From assembly GCA_016873455.1 (NCBI GenBank), contig VGXE01000003.1, forward strand, positions 24,738-88,737: a stretch of 64,000 bases of DNA. Reading direction: 5' to 3'. How positions within the stretch are numbered: the first letter of the stretch is position 1; the number at the start of each line of letters is the position of its first letter. Made by a program: the position numbers and the translations under genes. A model generated the notes under the pieces. It made no database searches. It was not told the DNA's origin and saw only the letters and a program-made list of their open reading frames with translations. Positions 33,707-43,258 of the stretch are shown one piece after another. This stretch comes from Nitrospira sp. (GTDB taxonomy: Bacteria; Nitrospirota; Nitrospiria; Nitrospirales; Nitrospiraceae).

Positions 33707-33717
33707 CCCCCCCCCCC
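33707..33717 (+). repeat. Homopolymer C11
   Basis: Eleven consecutive C residues in the gap after the HicB-like gene and before the NAD(P)/FAD oxidoreductase promoter. Long C tracts are slippage-prone; no frame obviously crosses it. Confidence 0.7.
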
Positions 33718-33809
33718 TTGATGCTCGTCGCTTCTCGCGCATGACAGGTCCATCCGACTATGGAATGTCGCCTGTGCCAAACAACTGTGAGTACCTGCCT
33801 CGTCGCTCT

Positions 33810-33839
33810 TTGACAGTCAAAAACTGGCTGTGCTAGATT
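33810..33839 (+). promoter_or_regulatory. Sigma-70 promoter for the NAD(P)/FAD oxidoreductase gene
   Basis: TTGACA at 33810-33815, an 18-base spacer and TAGATT at 33834-33839, 60 bases before the start codon. The -35 is inside the palindrome TTGACAGTCAA (33810-33820), a possible operator. Confidence 0.5.
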
Positions 33840-33899
33840 CGCCGCACCGTTGAGATCTCCATACCTATCTTCACATATCTAATTCTGAGGAATAACCGT

Positions 33900-35252
33900 A
33901 TGACTGCAATGAATGCGCATGTAATTGTCGTGGCAGGTGCCGGGCCGGCCGGCATGGCCGTCGCCGGAACGTTAGCCAAGGCCGGCCACGAAGTTATCAT
34001 TCTGAACCGCGATATTAAGTTTGGTGGACTGGCGGAATATGGGATTTTCCCTTCCAAGCTGAAGCTCCGTGGTGGCCTCAGGAAACAATATTGGGAGTTG
34101 CTGGAGCAGCCGAATGTGCACTATTTGGGGAACGTGACGATCGGAAACGGCAAGGATTTGACTGTCGAGGACGTGCGGGGGCTTGGGGCCAGTGCGGTGG
34201 TGTTCACGATCGGTGCGCAGGGGACGAAGGCGATCGGAACCGAAGGGGATTCAGCCAAGGGTGTGTACCATGCCAAAGACGTGGTCTATCACTTCAATCG
34301 GTTGCCTGGTTTCGGTGATAGGCCTTTCGACATGGGCAAGCATGTGGCGGTGATCGGGGCGGGGGATGTCATGGTCGATATCGCCCATTGGCTCGTCCGG
34401 TACAAGAAGGTGGAGCGCGTGACGGCCATTGTGCGACGGGGGCCGGTCGAACGCAAATACAATCCCAAAGAGATCCGAGCGGTGTGTAACAACATGGATC
34501 TGGAAGGGATTCGGAAAGAGTTCGACCGCATCAAGGATCGCATGGCGGCGGTTGGGCAGAAGGCCGATGAGGTCTTCAAGGGGCTTACTGGCGAATTCAC
34601 AAAGTGTGAACCGAAGGTGAGTGAGACGAAAATGGGGTTCCAATTCCTGGCCTCGCCGAAGCGGATTCTTGTCGATGGTCATAATCGTGTGCGCGGTCTT
34701 GAAATGGAGGATAATCGGCTCGATCCCAAAGGGGAAGATACGGTCGCGGTCGGGCTGAAACAGTATTATGAGTTTCCGTGCGATGCTGTGGTATTTGCGG
34801 TCGGGGACAAGGTCGACGAAACCGTCGGGCTTCCCTATAAAGGAGGCATCTTCGTCACGAACCCCAACAAGACGGGAAATGACCCGGATGATGCACTCTT
34901 TCAGGCCTACGACGAAGCGGCAGGGAAGGTCGTCGAGGGTGTGTTCCTTGCCGGGTGGGCCAGAAAAGCCAGTGAAGGTCTTGTCGGCGTTGCCAAACGA
35001 GATGGCGATTGGTGCGCGGAAGTCGTGGAACGCTACCTCGCGACTAAATCAGCCGGCAATCCGACCAAGGTTGTGTTGGACAGGCTTCACACCCTCTTGA
35101 AATCCCGGCAGAGTCACCCTATCGATGTGAAGGGATTGCGGAAACTTGAAGCAGCGGAAAAAGCCCACACGGGCGAGTCGGACTGTATCGGAGAGTTTAA
35201 ATACGCAAGTAACAGAGACATGATCAGCTTGATCGAAAGGGGTAGGGCGTAA
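33900..35252 (+). CDS. NAD(P)/FAD-dependent oxidoreductase (adrenodoxin-reductase / GltD-like)
   Basis: A 450-residue flavoprotein with two dinucleotide-binding folds: FAD-binding GAGPAG at residues 13-18 and NAD(P)-binding GAGDVMVDIA near 151-160, followed by the AIVRRGP segment seen in adrenodoxin reductase and glutamate synthase small subunits. There is no iron-sulfur N-terminal domain. It would move electrons between NAD(P)H and a ferredoxin-like carrier; the partner is not encoded nearby. The C-terminal ~60 residues (VVLDRLHTLLKSRQSHPIDVKGLRKLEAAEKA) match the tail of ferredoxin-NADP reductases of this class. It is convergent with nadK, 20 bases apart. Confidence 0.82.
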   Translation: MTAMNAHVIVVAGAGPAGMAVAGTLAKAGHEVIILNRDIKFGGLAEYGIFPSKLKLRGGLRKQYWELLEQPNVHYLGNVTIGNGKDLTVEDVRGLGASAVVFTIGAQGTKAIGTEGDSAKGVYHAKDVVYHFNRLPGFGDRPFDMGKHVAVIGAGDVMVDIAHWLVRYKKVERVTAIVRRGPVERKYNPKEIRAVCNNMDLEGIRKEFDRIKDRMAAVGQKADEVFKGLTGEFTKCEPKVSETKMGFQFLASPKRILVDGHNRVRGLEMEDNRLDPKGEDTVAVGLKQYYEFPCDAVVFAVGDKVDETVGLPYKGGIFVTNPNKTGNDPDDALFQAYDEAAGKVVEGVFLAGWARKASEGLVGVAKRDGDWCAEVVERYLATKSAGNPTKVVLDRLHTLLKSRQSHPIDVKGLRKLEAAEKAHTGESDCIGEFKYASNRDMISLIERGRA

Positions 35253-35272
35253 CGGTTGCAGGCCCCTGCTCT

Positions 35273-36133
35273 TTAGCCATCCCCCCATTTCAGTTTTTCG
35301 CGTAGCACCTCATAGTAGTGGCTTTCCGGGAACCGAATCAGCTTGGTTCGGTTTTCGGAAGCCAGCACCACTGCCGTATCGCCTTGAGTCATCGCAATGC
35401 CGACTTGGCCATCGAGCGTGGCCATGGCTCCGTCGTCTTTACTGGTCAACGTCACTTCAATTTCGACATTTCCGGGTACGATCAGCGGCCGATGAGTCAG
35501 CGTGTGCGGACTGATCGGCGTCAGGATGATGGACTGAACCGCCGGGTTGATGATGGGGCCTCCGGCCGACAGCGAATACGCGGTGGAGCCGGTCGGTGTG
35601 CTGATGATCAAACCATCCGCCCTCAGGTTCGTCACAAATTGTCCCTGAATGGCGATCCGCAAATCGATCATGCGGGCGAGGGTGCCTTTGCTCACAACCA
35701 TGTCGTTGAGCATAATGCCCCGTGCGACCGTTTCCCCGTGGCGATGAACATGTGTTTGCAACATGAGCCGTTCGTCGAGGGTGTAATCGTTGGCGAAGAC
35801 ACGTTCAAGCGACGGATAGAGGTTATCCAGCCGCACCTCTGTCAAGAATCCGAGGCCACCCATGTTGACGCCGAGGATGGGAATGCCTCGTTCGGCCGCC
35901 AGCCGCGCGGCATTGAGGATCGTGCCGTCGCCGCCCAAGACGAGCAGCACGTCGGCTTTCCCGGCCAACTGCGTTTTCTGAATTCCTCCTGATTCTGTCA
36001 GTAACGCCGCGGACGTGGTATCAAGCAGCACAGTGATGTTGCGTTCACGGAACCAGGTCACCACGCCTTGCAATGTGGGTGTGACCTCCGGAAACTTTGG
36101 CTTTGTCAGAATGCCTATACTTTTGCTTTTCAT
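35273..36133 (-). CDS. nadK: NAD kinase
   Basis: ATP-dependent NAD kinase, making NADP. It has 286 residues from ATG 36133; the frame is open upstream to 36364 but family homology begins at KSKSIGILTKP. The ATP site GGDGT is at 67-71 (LGGDGTILNAARL), followed by GVNMGGLGFLTEV and the NAD-binding loops ADGLIISTPTGSTAYSLSAGGPI. All catalytic elements are present. It is divergent from clpC, with 248 bases between their starts. An NADPH-linked flavoprotein gene faces it from the other side, which may be chance. Confidence 0.95.
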   Translation of the reverse strand: MKSKSIGILTKPKFPEVTPTLQGVVTWFRERNITVLLDTTSAALLTESGGIQKTQLAGKADVLLVLGGDGTILNAARLAAERGIPILGVNMGGLGFLTEVRLDNLYPSLERVFANDYTLDERLMLQTHVHRHGETVARGIMLNDMVVSKGTLARMIDLRIAIQGQFVTNLRADGLIISTPTGSTAYSLSAGGPIINPAVQSIILTPISPHTLTHRPLIVPGNVEIEVTLTSKDDGAMATLDGQVGIAMTQGDTAVVLASENRTKLIRFPESHYYEVLREKLKWGDG

Positions 36134-36287
36134 GTTGGGTAGGGATGACGGTTGGATAAAATGGTGCGGGATTCTATCGGGACAGTTCCGCACTGTCAAC
36201 GCGCCGAGAAGGGCGCATCTGGGGTGTGGGATGATCAGCGATGCGGAGATGTCAGTATCGGGGTCGGCGTGACTTTTTCTCGCAATC

Positions 36288-36316
36288 TTGACTCTGATAG
36301 GTCCTGTGGTTAAACT
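36288..36316 (+). promoter_or_regulatory. Sigma-70 promoter for clpC
   Basis: TTGACT (36288-36293), a 17-base spacer and TAAACT (36311-36316), 65 bases before the clpC start. I see no CtsR-type operator (GGTCAAA repeats). Confidence 0.6.
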
Positions 36317-36381
36317 GAGACCAAGTTTTTCCATAGGTTGGATCAAGATGGGCCGTACGTTCATCCATGGGAGGAGATAGG

Positions 36382-38808
36382 ATGTTCGAACGATTCACGG
36401 ACAAAGGTCGTAAAATCATCATCCTTGCGCGTGAGGAAGCGGAGCGCCACCAGAATGACTATCTGGGGACCGAGCATCTCGTCTTGGCGATTCTCCGGGA
36501 GTCTGACGGTATTGCGTTGATGATTTTGAAGAAAATGGGCCTGTCTACTGAGCAAATCCGATTGGAAATTGAACGAAATTTGCCGGGCGGCGGCACGACC
36601 ATGACGTTTGGCGAAATCCCCTTTAGCCCTCGAGTGAAGAAAGTTATCGAGTATGGCGTCGAAGAGGCTCGGTTGCTCGGGCACAACCATATCGGGAGCG
36701 AACATCTCCTGTTGGGACTGTTGCGAGAAGAGGAAGGAATCGGGGGCAAGATCCTTCGTAGCCTGGGGGCCAATCTTTTGACCGCTCGCCAATTGACGGT
36801 GACCTTCTTGAGAAAGTCCGCTCCTCGGGAGCGGGATCGGAAGAGCAATACACCGGCATTGGATGAATTTGGTCGCGATCTGACCCAACTGGCCCAGGAA
36901 GGTCAGTTGGATCCGGTGATCGGCCGGTCCGACGAAATCGAACGGGTCCTGCAAATCCTCAGCCGGCGGAGCAAAAACAATCCTGTGCTCATCGGCGAGT
37001 CCGGCGTCGGCAAGACAGCGATCGTCGAGGGGCTGGCTCAACGGATCGTACAGTCGGAGGTTCCCGATAATCTTTTGTCACGACGGGTCATTGCGTTGGA
37101 TCTCGGCTCGCTTGTCGCCGGCACGAAGTATCGCGGCCAATTTGAAGAGCGGCTCAAGGTGGTCATGAAGGAGATCGTGCAGGCCGGCAACATTATCATC
37201 TTCATCGATGAGTTGCACACGCTGGTCGGCGCTGGCGCGGCGGAGGGGTCGATCGACGCGTCCAACATGCTCAAGCCAGCCCTGTCGCGAGGGGAGATCC
37301 AGTGCATCGGGGCAACGACGTTGGATGAATACCGGAAGCACATTGAAAAAGACGGTGCGTTAAAGCGGCGGTTCCAGCCGATCCACGTGCAGCCGCCCAG
37401 TATCGATGAAACGATCCAGATTATCCAGGGACTGCGGGATCGCTACGAGGAACACCACGGGGTCGAAATTACGGAAGACGCCATTGTCGAAGCCGCCAAG
37501 TTATCGGACCGGTACATTACCGACCGGTTTTTGCCCGATAAGGCCATTGACCTGATTGATGAGACGGGCTCTCGCGCGAAGTTGCAAACCTACGCGTTGC
37601 CCTCCGAACTGAAGGCGATGGAGCAGGAGCTTAAGAAGGTATCGCGAGAGAAAGAACTGTCGATCTCGATGCAGAATTTCGAGGAAGCGGTACGGCATCG
37701 GGAAGAGGAAGAGCGGCTGCGCAAGTTGCTGGATGAGTCCAAGCGGGAGTGGAAGAAAAATCAGGAAAAGAACAAGCCGGTGATCGGAAAAGAAGACGTC
37801 GCCTACGTGGTGTCCAAGATGACCGGCATTCCGCTGTTCAAGCTGGAGGAAGAGGAATCGAATAAGTTGTTGCGGATGGAAGAATTCCTCCATAAGCGGG
37901 TGATCGGCCAAAATGAAGCGATCTCTGCGGTCGCGCGCGCCATTCGCCGGTCTCGTGCCGGCTTGAAGGAAACGAAGAAGCCTATCGGCTCGTTTATCTT
38001 TATGGGACCGACAGGAGTTGGGAAGACTGAGTTGGCAAGAACGGTGGCGGAGTTCCTGTTTAACAGCGAAGATGCTCTCATTCGGGTGGACATGTCCGAG
38101 TATCAGGAGAAGTTTACGAGTTCCAGACTTTTCGGCGCGCCTCCGGGCTACGTTGGTTATGAGGAAGGCGGCCAGCTGACTGAAAAAGTCCGGCGCCGGC
38201 CGTATTCGGTAGTCCTGTTCGACGAAATCGAAAAGGCGCATCCGGACGTCTTCAACGTGTTACTGCAAGTCTTGGATGATGGCGTGTTGACCGACAGTCT
38301 TGGCCGCAAGGTGGACTTCAAGAATACCGTCGTCATCATGACGTCGAATATCGGCACCAAGAACATCCAGAAGGGTGTCTCGCTGGGATTCCAGAGTACC
38401 GAAGGCGAAGCCGCCCGCCGAAAGAAGGAAGAGGTGATCGGAGAATTGCGGAAATCGTTCAGTCCGGAATTCTTAAACCGGATCGACGAAGTCGTGATCT
38501 TCCATCAACTGGAGAAGGAACAGTTGTACAGTATTCTCGATATCCTCATCCGAGAGCTCAATCTCCGTCTGCTGGAAAAGGGGATTGAAATCGAGGTTGA
38601 TGACGATGTCAAACAGTGGCTCATCAAGGAAGGGTACGAGCCGCTCTATGGGGCCAGACCGATGCGCCGCGCGATTCAGCGTGCGATCGGCGATCCGCTC
38701 TCCGATGAGCTCATCAGGGGGCGCTTCAAGGATAGCCGCAAGGTCAAAGTGGTGTTGCGGGACGGCGCCCCTGCCTTTATCGAACAGGAAGCCATGGCGG
38801 GTGTCTAG
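36382..38808 (+). CDS. clpC: ATP-dependent Clp protease ATP-binding subunit ClpC
   Basis: An 808-residue AAA+ unfoldase that feeds substrates to ClpP. Order: Clp N-domain double repeat (1-145), AAA-1 with Walker A GESGVGKT near 207, a middle domain with a UVR-type stretch ([21 protein letters not shown]) that distinguishes ClpC from ClpA and ClpB, AAA-2 with Walker A GPTGVGKT near 542, and the C-terminal D2-small domain. The P-loop and arginine-finger neighbourhoods are intact. The start at ATG 36382 has GGAGGAGATAGG. A near-perfect intrinsic terminator follows, so clpC is probably monocistronic. Confidence 0.95.
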   Translation: MFERFTDKGRKIIILAREEAERHQNDYLGTEHLVLAILRESDGIALMILKKMGLSTEQIRLEIERNLPGGGTTMTFGEIPFSPRVKKVIEYGVEEARLLGHNHIGSEHLLLGLLREEEGIGGKILRSLGANLLTARQLTVTFLRKSAPRERDRKSNTPALDEFGRDLTQLAQEGQLDPVIGRSDEIERVLQILSRRSKNNPVLIGESGVGKTAIVEGLAQRIVQSEVPDNLLSRRVIALDLGSLVAGTKYRGQFEERLKVVMKEIVQAGNIIIFIDELHTLVGAGAAEGSIDASNMLKPALSRGEIQCIGATTLDEYRKHIEKDGALKRRFQPIHVQPPSIDETIQIIQGLRDRYEEHHGVEITEDAIVEAAKLSDRYITDRFLPDKAIDLIDETGSRAKLQTYALPSELKAMEQELKKVSREKELSISMQNFEEAVRHREEEERLRKLLDESKREWKKNQEKNKPVIGKEDVAYVVSKMTGIPLFKLEEEESNKLLRMEEFLHKRVIGQNEAISAVARAIRRSRAGLKETKKPIGSFIFMGPTGVGKTELARTVAEFLFNSEDALIRVDMSEYQEKFTSSRLFGAPPGYVGYEEGGQLTEKVRRRPYSVVLFDEIEKAHPDVFNVLLQVLDDGVLTDSLGRKVDFKNTVVIMTSNIGTKNIQKGVSLGFQSTEGEAARRKKEEVIGELRKSFSPEFLNRIDEVVIFHQLEKEQLYSILDILIRELNLRLLEKGIEIEVDDDVKQWLIKEGYEPLYGARPMRRAIQRAIGDPLSDELIRGRFKDSRKVKVVLRDGAPAFIEQEAMAGV

Positions 38809-38839
38809 CCTTTAGGCATCATTGCCAGCGACGTGATAG

Positions 38840-38885
38840 CCACGCCCCCTACGGCTGACAGCCGTAGGGGGCGTGGTGTTTTTGT
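38840..38885 (+). terminator. Intrinsic terminator of clpC
   Basis: A perfect 17-base stem (38840-38856 with 38860-38876, loop GAC) followed by TGTTTTTGT. It lies 31 bases after the clpC stop and is the strongest intrinsic terminator in the window. Confidence 0.93.
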
Positions 38886-38910
38886 ACAGCAGTACGGTAT
38901 TCTTGCACCC

Positions 38911-40008
38911 ATGCGTCCTCTCCCTTCGGCTGATTCCCCAACCCACGAAACGGGCGTGCTCAAGTTCGTGCTCGGAATCGAGTCTTCGTGTGATGAGACG
39001 GCTGCGGCCGTTCTTGCCCATGACGGCTCGGTGCTCTCGAATATGGTGGCATCCCAAACGGCAGTCCATGCAAAATTCGGCGGGGTCGTGCCGGAATTGG
39101 CGGCCCGCGCCCATATCAGTCAGATCGACAGTGTGGTCATGGAGGCGCTGAATCGGGCGCGAGTGTCCGTCAACGATCTCAGCGCGATTGCCGTCACTGA
39201 AGGGCCTGGATTGGCCGGCGCGCTCTTGGTTGGGGTGAATTATGCCAAGGCGTTGAGCTATGGATTGGGCATCCCACTGATCGGGGTGAACCACTTGGAG
39301 GGGCACATTGCCTCGGCTTGGCTGGGTGATCCAACGTTCCCGCTGCCATGTGTCGTGCTCGTCGTGTCGGGAGGGCACACGCACCTATATCGGAGAGGAC
39401 AGACTGGAGAGTGTGTCTTGCTTGGCTGCACCAGAGACGATGCCGCGGGAGAGGCCTTTGACAAGGGTGCACAGATGTTGGGGTTGGAATTTCCCGGAGG
39501 GCCGGCGATCGACCGACTGGCTCGGACGGGTGATGCTAAGGCGATCCCATTTCCGCGGTTCCATCAGAGGAAGGCCAGTATGGAGTTCAGTTTCAGCGGT
39601 CTCAAGACCGCGTTACTGTATACACTGCGTAAGCTGGACAATGGCATGCGAGCAGAGAAACTGCCCGATCTTGCGGCGGGCTACCAAGAGGCTATTGTGC
39701 AGGTGCTGGTGATTAAAGCGTTTGCAGCGCTTGCCCACACAGGCCTTTCCGCACTAGCCGTAGTGGGAGGGGTGTCGGCGAATTCTCGATTGCGGGCACT
39801 ACTGACCGAACGAAGTGCGCGGGAAGGTGTGCGGCTGGCATTGCCGCCACCAGAGTATTGTACGGATAATGCCGCCATGATCGCGCTGGCTGGTCGGCAG
39901 AAGTTGATGATCGATCCGGAAGCCCAACGCCAGGTCGACATCCGGCCGTCACTCCAGCCCAATGTCGTTCATCCATCGGGTTATTCCAAGGAGATTCCCC
40001 ATTCCTGA
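38911..40008 (+). CDS. tsaD: tRNA N6-adenosine threonylcarbamoyltransferase TsaD
   Basis: The catalytic Kae1/Gcp ASKHA ATPase of t6A37 synthesis in tRNA. LGIESSCDETAAAVL is the family start, the metal-binding NHLEGH lies near residues 127-132, and VVSGGHTHLY, GEAFDKGAQMLGLEFPGGPAID and KTALLYTL follow in order. Start choice: ATG 38911 gives 15 extra residues before the homology; GTG 38956 is an equally plausible short start, because no Shine-Dalgarno sequence is visible for either. The last 47 bases overlap hflX. The partner TsaB is encoded at 27.5 kb. Confidence 0.94.
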   Translation: MRPLPSADSPTHETGVLKFVLGIESSCDETAAAVLAHDGSVLSNMVASQTAVHAKFGGVVPELAARAHISQIDSVVMEALNRARVSVNDLSAIAVTEGPGLAGALLVGVNYAKALSYGLGIPLIGVNHLEGHIASAWLGDPTFPLPCVVLVVSGGHTHLYRRGQTGECVLLGCTRDDAAGEAFDKGAQMLGLEFPGGPAIDRLARTGDAKAIPFPRFHQRKASMEFSFSGLKTALLYTLRKLDNGMRAEKLPDLAAGYQEAIVQVLVIKAFAALAHTGLSALAVVGGVSANSRLRALLTERSAREGVRLALPPPEYCTDNAAMIALAGRQKLMIDPEAQRQVDIRPSLQPNVVHPSGYSKEIPHS

Positions 40009-41695
40009 TGTCCACGGCCAGCTGACGGGCTTGCGTGCGAGCCAAGTATCCGCGATCGAGCGGCTCTATCGTCGGCGTGTGCCGCATGACAAGGTTCTTA
40101 CGCCGGAGCTGGCCAAGACGATGTGCCAGTTGACCCTCGACATTCGCCGTCCCATCGCGGTCGTCCTGACTCGTCGAGGACTTGTGCAAGAGATTATCGT
40201 GGGGACTGATCTCGTCCTGTCGCCGGCGACATCGGCGCAGTTTCGTGCCGGGCCGCGATCGCTACGAGGGCTCCGGCTAATCAGAACGCAGTTGCGTGAT
40301 CAGCCCTTGAGCCAGGAAACGCTCACCGATCTTGCATACCTTCGGCTCGACATGATCGGCACCCTCTCGGTGCTGCCTGATGGGAATCCCGGCCATGTGC
40401 ATCTTGCGCATCTTCTTCCGCCTGATGGGGCTAACCGGCTCTGCAATGTTCTGAAGTCGGTTCCATTTCACGAGTGCGTGCTGCAATTTGACCGCTTTAT
40501 CGAAGAGTTGGAAGCGGAAGTACATGCGGCGCGTGCCCGCCAATCAATTCAGGATGGCGATGAATCAGCTATTTTGGTCAGCGCGTCACCGCATGGGCGG
40601 GCGGAACAGGAAGAACGGCTGATCGAGCTGGCCGAGCTGGCGAATTCTGCAGGAGTGCGGGTCATTGAACGCATCGCGCAACGGACGGCGGACGGACATC
40701 AGCGGTACCTGTTGGGCAGCGGGAAATTGAAAGATGTCCTGATCCAAACTCTTCACAAGGGCGCCGATATGGTGATTTTTGACCAGACCCTCTCGCCGGC
40801 CCAATCCCGCGCGATCGCGGAGATGACTGATATCAAGGTCATCGACCGGACACAGCTTATTCTCGATATCTTTGCCCGCCGCGCACACAGCCGGGAAGGA
40901 AAGGTGCAGGTTGAACTCGCGCAGTTACGGTATCGCCTGCCGCGGTTGTTGGGGAAAGGCACGCAGCTCTCACGTCTTGGGGGAGGGATCGGAAGCAGAG
41001 GGCCTGGTGAAACAAAGTTGGAGTCGGACCGCAGGCGGATTCATGACCGCATTACCCATCTGGAACGGGATCTTGCGCAATTTGCCAAGCATCAGGGCCA
41101 GCGCCGGGCCCGCCGAGACCGCCACGGTCTTCCGGTCGTCTCGTTGGTCGGCTATACAAATGCGGGAAAATCCACGTTGCTCAACGTACTGACCAAGAGT
41201 CAGGTCTCGGCGGAAAATCGTATGTTTGAAACATTGGATACCACAAGCCGCCGGCTGCGCTTTCCCGAAGATCGTGAGATCATCGTGACCGACACCGTGG
41301 GGTTCATCCGGGATCTTCCCAAGGAACTGGTCGGTGCTTTTCGGACCACGCTCGAAGAGCTGCATGAGGCTGACCTTCTACTCCATGTTGTCGACGCGGG
41401 AGCCGCTGATGTTGACGTGCAAATCAACGCGGTGATTGACGTATTGCGTGACCTTGGTCTGGAAGGGATTCCACGCATGCTGGTGCTCAATAAATGCGAT
41501 CGACTTCCGCCGGATCAGGTTGGGCCACTGTGCAGGCGCTACCAGGCGATCGGGATCTCCGCCATACAGCCAGATACGTTGCGGCCTTTGCTGGCAGAAC
41601 TCTATGCCCACGTGAGTCGGATGTCGCGAGAACCGACCCGAGATGTACCAAGTCAGCCTCAGAACGGGGAAGCGGCCCTTGCATCTCGCCCATGA
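39962..41695 (+). CDS. hflX: GTPase HflX, long form
   Basis: A 577-residue ribosome-associated GTPase that splits stalled ribosomes. The usual HflX core starts near residue 185 with QEERLIELAELANSAGVRVIE. The glycine-rich linker KGTQLSRLGGGIGSRGPGETKLE follows, then the G domain with G1 GYTNAGKST near 396, G3 DTVGF near 444 and NKCD near 510. The N-terminal ~180 residues (IPDVHGQLTGLRASQVSAIERLYRRRV, DMIGTLSVLPDGNPGHVHLAHLLPP) form the extra domain of the long HflX forms. The start lies 47 bases inside tsaD in another frame; conservation of DVHG-x-x-x-GL argues that this early start is real. Confidence 0.92.
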   Translation: MSFIHRVIPRRFPIPDVHGQLTGLRASQVSAIERLYRRRVPHDKVLTPELAKTMCQLTLDIRRPIAVVLTRRGLVQEIIVGTDLVLSPATSAQFRAGPRSLRGLRLIRTQLRDQPLSQETLTDLAYLRLDMIGTLSVLPDGNPGHVHLAHLLPPDGANRLCNVLKSVPFHECVLQFDRFIEELEAEVHAARARQSIQDGDESAILVSASPHGRAEQEERLIELAELANSAGVRVIERIAQRTADGHQRYLLGSGKLKDVLIQTLHKGADMVIFDQTLSPAQSRAIAEMTDIKVIDRTQLILDIFARRAHSREGKVQVELAQLRYRLPRLLGKGTQLSRLGGGIGSRGPGETKLESDRRRIHDRITHLERDLAQFAKHQGQRRARRDRHGLPVVSLVGYTNAGKSTLLNVLTKSQVSAENRMFETLDTTSRRLRFPEDREIIVTDTVGFIRDLPKELVGAFRTTLEELHEADLLLHVVDAGAADVDVQINAVIDVLRDLGLEGIPRMLVLNKCDRLPPDQVGPLCRRYQAIGISAIQPDTLRPLLAELYAHVSRMSREPTRDVPSQPQNGEAALASRP

Positions 41696-41720
41696 CCCGC
41701 TGCACAATCGCTCCACTGCA

Positions 41721-42383
41721 ATGAAGGCTCGAATCTCAGGGACAGCACAGGCCGGAACCGCTCCATCGACAATTGCCAAGATTCTGCTCCGGTCCATGAC
41801 AGTGGCACCGGTGGAACTGGTCCATCGCTCTCCGTGGGAATTACTAGTGGCAACGATTCTCTCCGCGCAATGCACCGATCAGCGGGTAAATCAGGTGACG
41901 CCGGCCCTGTTCAAGCGGTATCGCACGCCCTATGAGATGGCTCAGGCGGAATCGGCGGAACTGGAAACTCTGATCAAATCGACTGGATTCTACAAGAACA
42001 AAGCAAAGCATCTGATCGGTTGCGCGCGCGCCGTGACCGAACGGTTTCATGGTGACATCCCAGCGACGATGGACGCTTTAACGTCAATTCCAGGCGTGGG
42101 ACGAAAAACAGCCAATGTGATATTAGGCGCGGCATTCGGCCAGCCGGCGGTCGTGGTCGATACGCATGTGAAACGGGTGGCGAATCGATTGGACTTGGCC
42201 GATTCGGACGATCCCGAACAGATCGAACGGGACCTCCAACACGCATTTCCCAAGCGTCAGTGGACGGCTGTGTCACAGCGTCTGTTACTGCATGGACGGT
42301 ATGTATGTCTGGCCCGGAGGCCTCGGTGCGAAGACTGCGTCTTGTATGACCTGTGCGGGTGGAAAGGAAAACACGATCGATGA
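41721..42383 (+). CDS. nth: Endonuclease III
   Basis: A 220-residue DNA glycosylase/AP lyase for oxidised pyrimidines. Helix-hairpin-helix IPGVGRKTANVI with catalytic K129, catalytic D147 in VVVDTHVKR, and four [4Fe-4S] cysteines at 196, 203, 206 and 212 (C-x6-C-x2-C-x5-C) are all intact. The start is ATG 41721; the frame extends to 41643 inside hflX without support. It is 25 bases after hflX and overlaps yicC by four bases (ATGA), so it is the first gene of a tightly packed rightward operon. Confidence 0.95.
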   Translation: MKARISGTAQAGTAPSTIAKILLRSMTVAPVELVHRSPWELLVATILSAQCTDQRVNQVTPALFKRYRTPYEMAQAESAELETLIKSTGFYKNKAKHLIGCARAVTERFHGDIPATMDALTSIPGVGRKTANVILGAAFGQPAVVVDTHVKRVANRLDLADSDDPEQIERDLQHAFPKRQWTAVSQRLLLHGRYVCLARRPRCEDCVLYDLCGWKGKHDR

Positions 42384-43258
42384 TTAAGAGCATGACGGGA
42401 TTCGGCCGACGGCAAGGTGTCTGGGACGATGGGACGGTGGCTGTCGAGGTTCGTTCGGTCAATCACCGGTTTTTGGAAGCGTCCGTTCGTATGCCCAAAT
42501 CGATCGGACGGCTTGAGGAGAGCTTCAAGAAAGCTATCCAGGAACAGTGCGCTCGTGGCCGTGTTGAGTGTACGGTGTTTGTGCAGGGGAACCGTAGTGG
42601 CACACGGTCTCTCCAGCTTGACGCTGGGCTGGCGAAACAGTACTATCAGACGCTCCGTACTCTCCAGCGCAGCTTGAAACTCAGAGGTTCCATCGACATT
42701 GGGCTTGTGGCAGGGTTTCGCGACGTGCTCACGGTATCGGATCAGCCGGTTGAAGATCCGAAGCTCGCGAAACTTGTGGAGAAACTTGGCCTTCTGGCGA
42801 TACAAGACCTGGTCAAGATGCGGCGAAAAGAAGGGGCACTATTGGCCCAGGATCTCACCAAGCGTCTCGAGACACTTGGTGGATTGAAAAGTCGGGTGGC
42901 CGAACGGGCACCGGCTTTGGTCCAGGAATCATTCCTCCGAATGAAAGGCCGAGTCGAGAAGCTATTGGAAGGACCCGTTCCAGACCTTCCTCGCTTGCAC
43001 CAGGAATTGGCCCTCTATGCCGATCGATCTGACATTACGGAAGAATTGGTCAGGTTGGATGCCCATATGGTACAGTTTGGCCAGACAGTGCAGAGCACTC
43101 AACCAGTCGGAAAAACGCTAGATTTTCTCCTTCAGGAAATGGGGCGAGAGGTCAACACGATTGGTTCGAAATCAAATGATACGGCTGTGGCTACTACGGT
43201 CGTTCAGATGAAAGCCGAACTCGAGCGTCTTCGTGAACAGGTCCAGAACGTGGAATGA
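42380..43258 (+). CDS. YicC family endoribonuclease-like protein
   Basis: A 292-residue YicC-family protein. The start MIKSMTGFG is a hallmark of the family, as are EVRSVNHRFLEASVRMPKSI and, at the C-terminus, TLDFLLQEMGREVNTIGSKSNDTAV. Family members have been reported as RNases acting on small RNAs. The gene overlaps nth by four bases and gmk by four bases. The gene order yicC-gmk-rpoZ-coaBC is conserved in many bacteria, which supports the assignments on both sides. Confidence 0.93.
   Translation: MIKSMTGFGRRQGVWDDGTVAVEVRSVNHRFLEASVRMPKSIGRLEESFKKAIQEQCARGRVECTVFVQGNRSGTRSLQLDAGLAKQYYQTLRTLQRSLKLRGSIDIGLVAGFRDVLTVSDQPVEDPKLAKLVEKLGLLAIQDLVKMRRKEGALLAQDLTKRLETLGGLKSRVAERAPALVQESFLRMKGRVEKLLEGPVPDLPRLHQELALYADRSDITEELVRLDAHMVQFGQTVQSTQPVGKTLDFLLQEMGREVNTIGSKSNDTAVATTVVQMKAELERLREQVQNVE

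Noticed and set aside
33421..33744. Possible HicA partner in a frame downstream of the HicB-like gene
   Set aside because: The translation has none of the HicA residues (no G-S-H-x-x-(Y/F) motif).
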